Source of the DNA: Polaromonas sp.
Lineage (GTDB): Bacteria; Pseudomonadota; Gammaproteobacteria; Burkholderiales; Burkholderiaceae_C
DNA: 6,659 bases
Assembly (NCBI GenBank): GCA_023259235.1
Contig: JAHFQQ010000196.1
Span: 1-6,659, forward strand
Direction of reading: 5' to 3'
The notes under the pieces were generated by a model that saw nothing but the letters and a program-made list of their open reading frames with translations, ran no database searches and was not told the origin of the DNA. This document shows, piece after piece, positions 1-6,219 of the stretch (position 1 is its first letter; each line of letters starts with the position of its first letter). Position numbers and translations under genes: made by a program.

Positions 1-3000
1 GGACTCAATTTCGGTTGGAAGCTGATCGTTGTCGTTCGGATTCCGTTTGAACCACAGGTTGAGCAGCGCCTGCGTGACATGTCCGACTGGGTGATTGATG
101 GCCTCGGCAACAGGTTGGTCAATCGGCTCGCCATTGCGCGTCATTCCGGTGCTTGCTTCGAACGGCAGGCCTAGAACGCGGCGGCACAGGTTCAGCAGAA
201 TTTCCTCGTGCTGATTGATCGACTTCGAAACGGTGTCGATCCACCACGTTACACCGTGAGCAATCTCCTGCATGACGGTGTCGGGCATGGTCTGCACCAG
301 CGGCGCGGCGTATCGCCAGGACCGCAGCACCATTCCCTCTTCGCTCCAGGCCTGCAGTGCCTCGCGCCATCGGCCGGCTGGCCATACACCATCCCGTGCC
401 AGATCGCATAGCGCATACAGGCTGTGAAAGAAGCGGGTGCGGCAGACGTCGCGCCACGTGTCCTCGTAGAAGGAGCGCCGTTCTGGCTGCGGCTTTGTGA
501 GCCATTGAACGAGTTCGCGCCGCTTTCGAGGTGCGATGTCAACATCCCGGCGTTCTTCATAGTCAGGGTCGCCGGTGCCGCTCATCCAGTGAGAGAACTC
601 GTCACGCTCATTGGTCGCCAACTGCCATTGCGGGTATGCATTGGACAGCTCTGCCAAGCGTGCCTTGGCGGTAGCGCCCAGTGCGAGGTCGGAAGTATTC
701 AACTTGGCCAGATGCAGCCAGACTGAACGAGCCACCAAGTCTCGCCAACGATCTGGTTCGAGATCGTCCCGGTACATCTCGCGCGGCGGGCCGGCCAAGA
801 TGGCGGCCTCCAAACGTTCCTGAGTGGCCCCTGCCAATTGGTGCCCCTGCAGAACCAATAGTCTAAACACCTCCCGCCCAGTATCTGTGGACCAAAGCCA
901 CCAGCCGCCATCGGCCAACAACCCACCCACCCACTGCTCCGGAGCGATGCAATCGTCCTGACTGGCGGCAAACAGTGCCAGTCGTTTGAAGGTGGGATAA
1001 GGCAACTCGAACCAAGCCTGGGCAATCCGCGTAGCGCGAGCACTGTCAATGCTGCGAACCGCCAGCCACGCGTCGCGCAGCAATTCGATCAAGGTCACCC
1101 AGTCGTGGAAACTCCGGTTTTGCCAGTGCCGGCTGATGGACGGTAGATCCCAGTGCGATCGGTCGCTGTGGTCGCCGGCCTCACCCAACTCGTGCAACAA
1201 GTCCAACGCGTCACGCAGCAGTTGCTGAAAATCCTCCAGCAACTGCGGCAAGGCAGACGCCCAGCGCTCGTCGGCAAGGTCGCGCAGGGCCGAATGCACG
1301 TGATCGGCGGCCAGCACCAGCTCCCAGTCCACCAATTGCCGCAAGCGCGTGGGATCGTCCGTGCTCTCTGTCTCCTCTCCCCAGCGAAACGGCTTCTTCA
1401 AGGCCACCTGGGGTGCGAGCAGCTCGCGCAATTCCAAGCGCAGCGTGGTGGTCAGTCCCTCCCGCTTCAGCCGACCTTTCCAGCGATAGAGATCGGGATC
1501 GTGCCACGGTGATTTGACCCGCCCGCTGAGCAGCAGGCGCCACAGCGTGCGCATCATGGGGCCTGGAATGGCCTTTGGCGCCTGTAAGCAGATTTCATCC
1601 AGCTCGGTGGTCTTGCCTTCCCGCTCCAGTGAAGCAAGGCGGTCCAGTTCTTGCTCGATCAGCCATGGCCAGCGGTCGTGCAACTGGCCGCCACGTTGCG
1701 CGATCCAGATTACCAGCCTCGGGTCATCCAGGTGGCGCACAAGCCAGCGGGCCAGATGAAACATCACGTCATCCCACTGGCTGCCGGTAATGCCACCGGA
1801 GACCAGCAGCATCGGCGGTGCGCGGTTATAGGGCGCTGGCCGGCGAATCACGCTGAAGCTCAACTTGGCATCCACCTCGTCGCGTGGGGGCACGCCAAAG
1901 CGCGTCAGATCGCTGTGCTGAAAGCGTTCGTCCGAGAAGGCCTCCAGCAACCAGTCCAGTGATGGGACGGGGTTGAAGTCGGCAAAGCGTTTGGCAGGCA
2001 GTCCCGACTTGTCCGACAAGGCCCACAACATCCGGCCGACGAAGTCGTCTTGCTGCGTACTCGCCGATGGCCGTGCCAGGGCGTGACTGACGACAATTCG
2101 CTCCTTGCCCAGTACGCCGTCGCGGTAGGTTTCCGCCCAGGCGTGCAAGGTTTTGTGGAGCGCTGAATGGTCATGGCTACCGGCGGGCACTTCGTAGAGG
2201 ATGGGCGTGACGCCCTTGGCTTCCCATTCGATGGTCTTGCGGCGCTCCTGCCCCGGCTCGCAGTCGCCCAGTGCCCAGGCTTGCGGCATGACTTCGCCCA
2301 GCATGCGGTCGGCAGCCAGCGCATCCATCATGTAGCGCAGCACCGGATCGTTGATGCTGTAACCCACGAAGCAGACCACGTAGTTGCGGAACAGCTCGCT
2401 CACGAAGCGGGCAGCCCATCGCTCGGTGAGGTAGGCCAGTCCGAAATCGCCGCTGGTGACGACCAGCCGGTTCAGGGCCGTGTCGTCCGTTTTGTCGGAC
2501 AGCAGGCCGTGCAGGTAGACCAGCCCGTTCCAGCGGCTGTTTTTTGGGATCGGCAACATCGGTGCGGCATACGCTTGGAACGCTTGGCCTGTGCGCTTGG
2601 ACGCCGTGTGAAACACGCGGTCGAAGTTGGTGGTGACCAGCCGCAGCGCGCCCTCACGGCTGCGCGCCAGCCGCAACAGTGCCGCCTGCGTATCGGTGGC
2701 GCCCTTGCGGCGCAATTTGGGCTTGAGTGCCTGTGCCAGCGCACGGCGGACGGCAAGGCGCTGCCCCGGTAGACGTCGCTCCAGCAGGTCGAGCGTGGCA
2801 TCAAACTGACCTCGGTCCAAGGCCTCGCGTTCAATGTCCCAGGGTGCCGTGCCGTTCAGCCGGTAGATTTCTTCCACCAGCCCCTTGAAGCCCGGCAGGC
2901 CGGCGGGATACGAAATGCCAGCGCCGCAGAAAAACACTACGCGTCCCTCCTCGTGTGCTTGCAATAGCGCATCCGGAATATCGGGACCATTGGTGATGAA

Positions 3001-3006
3001 CTGCAC
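1..3006 (-). CDS. Large SIR2-domain (sirtuin) protein, Dsr1-like/DUF4020-type defence candidate, C-terminus outside the window
   Basis: I translated the minus strand codon by codon: 1002 codons are open from a GTG at 3006 to the left edge, and an in-frame TAA directly precedes the GTG. The N-terminus has SIR2 hallmarks: a beta strand and Rossmann GAG motif (VVFFCGAGIS, residues 23-32, then GLPGF 36-40), TTNFD (125-129), YLHG (164-167, presumed catalytic His166), VGYSINDP (214-221) and a YEVPAGSHDHS stretch (271-281). No paired CxxC zinc motifs are seen, unlike typical protein deacetylases, which fits an NAD-consuming enzyme. Residues ~300-1002 are Leu/Trp-rich and mostly helical, with no domain I can name by motif. 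Known: large single-gene sirtuins (Dsr1, Dsr2) degrade NAD on sensing phage proteins and abort infection. Inferred: this is a cytoplasmic Dsr1-like or SIR2/DUF4020 protein; DUF4020 would lie in the C-terminal part, possibly outside the window. The SIR2 call is very sure; the exact subtype is not. It has no tight partner gene in the visible part. Confidence 0.9.
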   Translation of the reverse strand, partial: MQFITNGPDIPDALLQAHEEGRVVFFCGAGISYPAGLPGFKGLVEEIYRLNGTAPWDIEREALDRGQFDATLDLLERRLPGQRLAVRRALAQALKPKLRRKGATDTQAALLRLARSREGALRLVTTNFDRVFHTASKRTGQAFQAYAAPMLPIPKNSRWNGLVYLHGLLSDKTDDTALNRLVVTSGDFGLAYLTERWAARFVSELFRNYVVCFVGYSINDPVLRYMMDALAADRMLGEVMPQAWALGDCEPGQERRKTIEWEAKGVTPILYEVPAGSHDHSALHKTLHAWAETYRDGVLGKERIVVSHALARPSASTQQDDFVGRMLWALSDKSGLPAKRFADFNPVPSLDWLLEAFSDERFQHSDLTRFGVPPRDEVDAKLSFSVIRRPAPYNRAPPMLLVSGGITGSQWDDVMFHLARWLVRHLDDPRLVIWIAQRGGQLHDRWPWLIEQELDRLASLEREGKTTELDEICLQAPKAIPGPMMRTLWRLLLSGRVKSPWHDPDLYRWKGRLKREGLTTTLRLELRELLAPQVALKKPFRWGEETESTDDPTRLRQLVDWELVLAADHVHSALRDLADERWASALPQLLEDFQQLLRDALDLLHELGEAGDHSDRSHWDLPSISRHWQNRSFHDWVTLIELLRDAWLAVRSIDSARATRIAQAWFELPYPTFKRLALFAASQDDCIAPEQWVGGLLADGGWWLWSTDTGREVFRLLVLQGHQLAGATQERLEAAILAGPPREMYRDDLEPDRWRDLVARSVWLHLAKLNTSDLALGATAKARLAELSNAYPQWQLATNERDEFSHWMSGTGDPDYEERRDVDIAPRKRRELVQWLTKPQPERRSFYEDTWRDVCRTRFFHSLYALCDLARDGVWPAGRWREALQAWSEEGMVLRSWRYAAPLVQTMPDTVMQEIAHGVTWWIDTVSKSINQHEEILLNLCRRVLGLPFEASTGMTRNGEPIDQPVAEAINHPVGHVTQALLNLWFKRNPNDNDQLPTEIES

Positions 3007-3011
3007 TTATT

Positions 3012-3015
3012 TCCT
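3012..3015 (-). promoter_or_regulatory. Ribosome binding site of the SIR2 gene
   Basis: On the minus strand AGGA lies 5 nt before the GTG at 3006. This site, with the in-frame TAA at 3007-3009, decides the start: no in-frame codon further upstream can be used, and the next in-frame Met is at about residue 151, inside the SIR2 domain. GTG is therefore the start. Confidence 0.75.
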
Positions 3016-3038
3016 ATGTCCTATTTAATTGAAGCTAT

Positions 3039-3052
3039 CCAGATTTTTCTGG
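3039..3052. repeat. Small perfect inverted repeat upstream of the SIR2 gene
   Basis: CCAGA-TTTT-TCTGG has perfect 5-bp arms around a 4-nt centre and sits 33 bp upstream of the SIR2 start, within an AT-rich leader. It could be an operator or a leader hairpin in the 5' UTR. I see no convincing -35/-10 pair around it, so its role is open, and a repeat this short can arise by chance. Confidence 0.4.
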
Positions 3053-3233
3053 GGCAGCTCAAATCGGATTTCAGCACGATGTCTATCCATGTTGAACAAG
3101 TAGCTTGATATTGATCAGCTTAATTGACTCATTGGTCAGCCTGGGGACCTTGTATTCTCGCCCACCTCCAAGTCGTTGTCCGCTTTTGGCCCGTTGCCGG
3201 TGCTCCAGTCATCGAAATCGTCGCCACATTGCT

Positions 3234-3330
3234 GACGGTCAAGTTTCTGGTTCCAATGTCGGGAATGGAGCAAGCAGTTCCGGAGGTCGACTGACTCTTG
3301 TCAGTCTGTGGCCGACGGTCAACTTTCTCG
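3234..3330. repeat. Imperfect 17-bp direct repeat, two copies
   Basis: GACGGTCAAGTTTCTGG (3234-3250) recurs as GACGGTCAACTTTCTCG (3314-3330), 15 of 17 positions identical, offset by 80 bp. The hairpin at 3289-3306 lies between the copies. This could be a partial duplication or a pair of protein-binding sites; no function is assigned. Confidence 0.5.
3289..3306. repeat. Perfect 7-bp hairpin
   Basis: GACTGAC-TCTT-GTCAGTC forms a perfect 7-bp stem with a 4-nt loop. No T-run follows on the plus strand and no matching A-run precedes it for the minus strand, so it does not look like an intrinsic terminator. It lies about 285 bp upstream of the SIR2 start. Confidence 0.5.
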
Positions 3331-3658
3331 GAAGCTGACATTCAGATTGAAGGTCTGCAATGGAGCGGGATGTACTTCGGCAGTGCAGCGGTTGCGGCCA
3401 TTCGCCACGGGCTGCTTTCTGGTCACTCAGTCACAAAATTTTGATTTGCACTCCGGCGTCTGTCCTGCGGTCAGAAAAGTTCCGTCAAACCACTTACCCA
3501 TGTGTTTGTGTCACGTTGATTTGTGTACGAGAGAGTTTTCACAAAAGCGACAGAAACGAAGATGAAGGGGCCAATGCATCTGTGTACGGAAATACCATTG
3601 AACTAAAGCGTCACGCGGTGGTTGGTCTACCCAAGCTAGGGCACTGGCGGATACCGAG

Positions 3659-4036
3659 CTAGTCTTCGCCGCCGTCCTCATTCACAGGGTAGTCATACCC
3701 TGCTTCCCACCCCTTCTCTTCCGCTTGCGCGCTAAGTGCAATATCGGCCATACCAGAATAATTCATCTGCGCGCCGGTATCATCGTGCTCCCAGTTCGAG
3801 CTACCTGAGCGGTTGTATCCGGTATGGTCAAGAACGACCGAACTGCGCCCTTCGTCTTCGCCATCACCGTAGACTGGTTGATTGAGCATCTCACGGGCGT
3901 AGCTGTTCGTCTTGCGCAACTCCTCGATATGGGCGTCAATTTCGGCCTGCGGTCGATCTTGAGCCCACTTTTCGACTTCGTCGTATTCCTGGCGCTCTTC
4001 GGCTGCGTTCGTAGCTTCTCCCCTAAAGTCGCCAGT
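3659..4036 (-). pseudogene. Acidic hypothetical protein fragment without a usable start codon
   Basis: On the minus strand 125 codons are open from just after an in-frame TAA (4037-4039) to a TAG at 3659-3661. The product looks genuinely coding: it is very rich in Glu/Asp, begins with a helical stretch (EYDEVEKWAQDRPQAEIDAH and on), then has a Gly/Asp/Tyr-rich central part and ends in ...NEDGGED. No ATG or GTG opens it. The only start-like codon, a TTG at 3919, has GAGGAG directly abutting it with no spacer and sits inside the helix, so it is unlikely to be the start. Just upstream a different frame (about 4038-4139) reads TITRELVERSNEWDEQ, also coding-like. I infer a gene that lost its 5' part through frameshift or deletion. 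I do not recognise the family; a phage or plasmid origin is only a guess. Confidence 0.45.
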
Positions 4037-4296
4037 TTAAGCCGATGGGCTCCAAACAGCCAGGCTGTTCATCCCATTCATTGCTGCGCTCGACAAGTTC
4101 CCGCGTGATCGTGGCGTTCGCGGCGTGGGGTTGGACCAGTTATGACGCAAACCTGGCATCCGGTTTCGGCATTTGTAGACCTGCCCATTTCATCAGCCCA
4201 TTAAACGACCTTTTCCTTGGCAAAGAGGGTGTTCATGCGTAGGTCAGATACCATCGGTGTGATTTGGCAAAGTACACTTTATTTCAAAGGTTTGCG
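4037..4296. other. Coding debris and upstream region of the zinc-ribbon gene
   Basis: On the minus strand this stretch carries short in-frame pieces separated by stops: MVSDLRMNTLFAKEKVV (start near 4253, stop near 4200), a 17-codon piece starting MKWAGLQMP, and a piece containing TITRELVERSNEWDEQ that ends near 4010. They may be the scattered 5' part of the decayed gene at 3659-4036. On the plus strand it is the leader of the gene at 4297. TTGGCAAAG occurs twice (4217-4225 and 4264-4272), but no good sigma-70 promoter pair is evident. Confidence 0.3.
4286..4290 (+). promoter_or_regulatory. Ribosome binding site of the zinc-ribbon gene
   Basis: AAAGG is followed by 6 nt and then the ATG at 4297. 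It supports that start over the in-frame TTG at 4264. Confidence 0.55.
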
Positions 4297-4716
4297 ATGG
4301 GACTTTTCGACAACCTCAAAACAGCAGGCGCAGCCAATCGACTCACTGAAGAAGCTCTCTACGCAGAAGCATTAAGAGAGATTGAGTCAGGCATGCGCAG
4401 GGACGGCATCTGGGCGATGGCGATGGCTGAATCCGACATGGATCAAGGGAAGGCCGGTGCGCGGTACATCAAGCTTCGCGTCCAATCGCTAAAGGATGAA
4501 ATAACACTTCAACTGAAGGCGGCAGCTCTGGTTGAGGAACAAGAAAACCAGCGGCGAATCGCGGAGGCAGAGGCCGACGCTCCCAGACACCCGGGTTGTG
4601 GAGGAATCATTGTTCGAACTGATGCAGGCGGTTGTGTAAATTGGCAATGTACGAGGTGCAAAGCAAAAGGGAAATTTGAGCGCGGTGTTTCATATGGAAC
4701 TATGAAAAACAGGTGA
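4297..4716 (+). CDS. Hypothetical 139-residue protein, helical N-terminus plus C-terminal zinc ribbon
   Basis: I chose the ATG at 4297 because AAAGG (4286-4290) lies 6 nt upstream and because MGLFDNLK is a typical start for small cytosolic proteins of this type; a TTG at 4264 would add 11 residues without a ribosome binding site. Residues 17-68 hold a pattern (ALYAEALREIESGMRRDGIW, then KAGARYIKLRVQSLKDE) that I know from many small bacterial proteins of unknown function, in which it occurs next to other short modules. Residues 69-95 are a charged helix, possibly coiled coil. The C-terminus looks like a zinc ribbon with Cys101, Cys113, Cys118 and Cys121 (CxxC at 118-121) and His98 as possible ligands. 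The product is probably soluble and may bind nucleic acid or protein through the ribbon; no enzymatic function is suggested. The gene stands alone, with debris on one side and an HNH gene 226 bp downstream. Confidence 0.75.
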   Translation: MGLFDNLKTAGAANRLTEEALYAEALREIESGMRRDGIWAMAMAESDMDQGKAGARYIKLRVQSLKDEITLQLKAAALVEEQENQRRIAEAEADAPRHPGCGGIIVRTDAGGCVNWQCTRCKAKGKFERGVSYGTMKNR

Positions 4717-4942
4717 ATAACGTGAATGGCACGCCCATCAAAAACGATCGCTTCTGCCCCACTTTACATGACCCCCCGTCGAGTCAAGTGAGCCTGGTAA
4801 ACGGTAGCACTGAATGACCGCAATCAGTGGCGGAATTTGAAGACCCTGTTCCAGTCTGAAACAGACGATCAACGCAGCTTAACTGGGCGTCAACAATAGT
4901 CCAGCAACAAGCGAAGCGCCCCAGACAAGCCACCATTCCTTC
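4717..4942. other. Intergenic region with small inverted repeats
   Basis: There is no convincing gene here. CACTGA (4808-4813) pairs perfectly with TCAGTG (4824-4829) across a 10-nt loop, and GTCTG-AAA-CAGAC (4854-4866) is a 5-bp hairpin. Neither is followed by a T-run, so terminator function is doubtful. A 31-codon frame at 4722-4817 starts with GTG shortly after AGGTGA, but its product has no recognisable features. No clear promoter or ribosome binding site for the HNH gene is visible. Confidence 0.35.
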
Positions 4943-5209
4943 ATGAGCAAACTCTCCCACTCCCGCGACAAGATCTACAAGACAGTGGCGCGCCAGTTGC
5001 ATGGTGTTGTGCCCTGCTGGGTCTGCGGCGAGCATGTGCTGCCCGCCGCCGCAACGCTGGAACACATCAAGCCACGGTGCGAAGGCGGCAACAGCCATGC
5101 GGAAAACCTGGCGATCAGCCACGAGCTCTGCAACAATCAGCACCATCCCAAAGGGCGAGTCACCGCAACGGCGATTTTCTCAAGCAGTTTGGCCTTCCAA
5201 CCCATATAG
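4943..5209 (+). CDS. Small HNH-endonuclease-type protein
   Basis: The 88-residue product carries a compact HNH module. CWVC (25-28) supplies the first half of a zinc site. LEHIKP (39-44) gives the first catalytic His41, GG (48-49) and ENL (54-56) follow with Asn55, then ISHELCNNQHH (58-68) with His60, Cys63 and His67/68. This is the usual order of the beta-beta-alpha-metal nuclease fold, with a zinc-binding CxxC and a CNxxH half-site. HNH proteins of this size nick or cut DNA in phages, mobile elements and restriction systems, but many chromosomal copies have no known role. The start ATG at 4943 gives SKLSHSRDKIYKTVARQLHG before the zinc site, typical for the family, though no clear Shine-Dalgarno precedes it. 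The tail after residue 72 is unremarkable and may be family-specific or slightly altered. There is no partner gene beside it. Confidence 0.8.
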   Translation: MSKLSHSRDKIYKTVARQLHGVVPCWVCGEHVLPAAATLEHIKPRCEGGNSHAENLAISHELCNNQHHPKGRVTATAIFSSSLAFQPI

Positions 5210-5228
5210 CTACTGCATAACCAGCTAT
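5206..5228. repeat. Inverted repeat across the HNH stop codon
   Basis: ATAGCT (5206-5211) and AGCTAT (5223-5228) are perfect 6-bp arms with an 11-nt spacer, overlapping the TAG stop of the HNH gene. No T-run follows. It could be a weak mRNA 3'-end structure or a chance repeat. Confidence 0.3.
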
Positions 5229-5268
5229 GAAATACGGAGCGATCAGAGGGCGATCCAGTTCCCCCGCT

Positions 5269-5274
5269 TTGACA
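5269..5274 (+). promoter_or_regulatory. Possible -35 element (TTGACA) upstream of the DUF6544-like gene
   Basis: A perfect TTGACA lies about 70 bp upstream of the ATG at 5344. At 16-18 bp spacing the -10 region (near 5291-5298, GGTTCA/GTTCAG) matches TATAAT poorly, so an activator or a different promoter would be needed. An imperfect inverted repeat, GTTCTGG (5302-5308) with CCGGAAC (5325-5331), 6 of 7 pairs, follows it and could be an operator. Confidence 0.25.
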
Positions 5275-5332
5275 GCGCCCCTGCGCTGGCCGGTTCAGGC
5301 CGTTCTGGTCTGACAACATGTGGTCCGGAACG

Positions 5333-5337
5333 AAGGA
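5333..5337 (+). promoter_or_regulatory. Ribosome binding site of the DUF6544-like gene
   Basis: AAGGA is followed by 6 nt and then the ATG at 5344. This decides against the in-frame GTG at 5320, which would add eight residues and place the site inside the coding region. Confidence 0.75.
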
Positions 5338-5343
5338 AAACAA

Positions 5344-6219
5344 ATGACCTGGCTGCTCTGGCTCGTTCTGGTTCTGTGCTTGCTGGCACTCGCTGCTGGC
5401 GGCCTCTCTGCTTATGGGTCCAAGCGGTGGACCGACACCACGCGGGCGCTGACCAGCAGGCTCGAAGCGGCCCGAATTGACGAGACGGCGCAGTCGCCGT
5501 CCCTGGCGCGCTTCGACTCGCGCGAACTCGAAGGCCTGCCCGCGCCGGTGCAACGCTACTTCCGTGCGGTGCTGAAGGAAGGCCAGCCCGTCATCGCCGC
5601 CGTCACGCTCGAACTCGCCGGCACCTTCAACCTGTCGGCCACCGGCGAGCAGTGGAAGCCGTTCACGTCGCGGCAACGGGCCGTCATCCGGCGCCCGGGC
5701 TTCCTGTGGGATGCCCAAGTGTCGATGCTGCCGGGTCTGGCGGTGCGCGTGGTCGACAGCTACATCGCGGGCAAGGGCCTGCTGCACGCTGCGGTTCTGG
5801 GCTTGTTCACTGTGGCCGACCTCAGTGGTGGCGGCGAGATTGCCCGCGGCGAATTCATGCGCTTCTTTGCCGAGGCGGCGTGGTACCCGACCGCGCTGCT
5901 GCCCAGCCAGGGCGTGCGCTGGGAGGCGGTCGATGACCGCTCCGCGAATGCCACCCTCGTGGATAGCCCGCTCACGCTGACCCTGCTGTTCCGGTTCAAC
6001 GACGCCGGCCTGATCGACTCGGTGCGCGCCGAGGCGCGGGGCGCCATGGTGGGCAAGGAAATGGTCATGCTCCCGTGGGAAGGCCGCTGGTCCAATTACC
6101 AGGCGCGCGACGGCATGACCGTGCCGTTCACCGGCGAGGTGGCATGGCTGCGGCCGGAAGGGCGCAAGCCGTACTTTCGCGGCACCGTCACGTCGCTGAC
6201 CTACGAGTTCTCGCCGTGA
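5344..6219 (+). CDS. Membrane-anchored DUF6544/DUF6920-like protein
   Basis: The 291-residue product begins with a hydrophobic segment (about residues 3-23, TWLLWLVLVLCLLALAAGG), a signal anchor or uncleaved signal peptide, followed by a soluble domain probably on the outer face of the inner membrane. Conserved-looking blocks in order are LPAPVQRYF (65-73), W104 and RPGFLWDA (117-124), a GEFMRFFAEAAWYPTALLP stretch ending at residue 187, a SQGVRW segment (188-193), LPWEGRW (243-249) and GEVAWLRPEGRKPYFRG (264-280). From memory this series marks the uncharacterised family annotated DUF6544 (DUF6920 in Pfam). The length fits a complete member. No catalytic residues can be named and no function is known to me. 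The gene has its own ribosome binding site and strong GC bias at third positions like a native chromosomal gene. Its stop overlaps a possible 33-residue ORF. Confidence 0.85.
   Translation: MTWLLWLVLVLCLLALAAGGLSAYGSKRWTDTTRALTSRLEAARIDETAQSPSLARFDSRELEGLPAPVQRYFRAVLKEGQPVIAAVTLELAGTFNLSATGEQWKPFTSRQRAVIRRPGFLWDAQVSMLPGLAVRVVDSYIAGKGLLHAAVLGLFTVADLSGGGEIARGEFMRFFAEAAWYPTALLPSQGVRWEAVDDRSANATLVDSPLTLTLLFRFNDAGLIDSVRAEARGAMVGKEMVMLPWEGRWSNYQARDGMTVPFTGEVAWLRPEGRKPYFRGTVTSLTYEFSP

Larger units (their letters stand above)
3053..3658. other. Gene-sparse accessory stretch without a convincing coding region
   Basis: Together with the SIR2 leader this makes about 650 bp between the SIR2 start and the next minus-strand ORF end. 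Open frames of up to 100 codons exist on both strands, but their translations are Ser/Arg/Cys-rich and patternless, overlap one another, and lack good ribosome binding sites. The stretch holds a 7-bp perfect hairpin (3289-3306), a 17-bp imperfect direct repeat (3234-3250 and 3314-3330) and a 10-bp palindrome CAAAATTTTG (3434-3443). The base composition is visibly less GC-biased than in the flanking genes. It must contain the SIR2 promoter, unless transcription starts further right. It may be decayed mobile-element or gene remnant DNA. Confidence 0.5.

Noticed and set aside
1153..1962. Several plus-strand frames of 70-120 codons opposite the SIR2 gene
   Set aside because: They are overlapping shadows of the 1002-codon minus-strand frame, with Gln/Ala/Arg-rich products and no domain.
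2167..2772. A 201-codon plus-strand open frame opposite the SIR2 gene
   Set aside because: It lies fully antisense to the continuous SIR2 frame, has no ribosome binding site, and its product is a patternless Arg/Ala/His/Gln-rich translation typical of shadows in GC-rich genes.
3289..3306. The 7-bp hairpin as an intrinsic terminator
   Set aside because: There is no U-tract on either strand next to the stem, and no gene ends just before it.
3500..3600. TGTGTACG occurring twice (3522-3529 and 3581-3588) as a CRISPR-like or att repeat
   Set aside because: Only 8 bases are shared, with just two copies and no regular spacer pattern, which is compatible with chance.
3105..3662. Plus-strand frames of 77, 85 and 100 codons and a 70-codon minus-strand frame
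   Set aside because: Their products are low-information and overlap each other, with no ribosome binding sites or family patterns; the stretch is better described as non-coding or decayed.
3659..3919. Starting the acidic ORF at the TTG at 3919 as an intact 86-residue gene
   Set aside because: The Shine-Dalgarno-like GAGGAG touches the TTG with no spacer and encodes Glu-Glu within a helix that continues upstream, so the TTG is an internal codon.
4784..5146. A 120-codon minus-strand frame overlapping the HNH gene
   Set aside because: It is antisense to clear HNH motifs, and its hydrophobic product shows no family pattern.
5137..5787. A 216-codon minus-strand frame across the HNH end and the DUF6544-like gene
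   Set aside because: It is antisense to a recognised gene with a good ribosome binding site, and its Arg/Gln/Gly-rich translation is a shadow.
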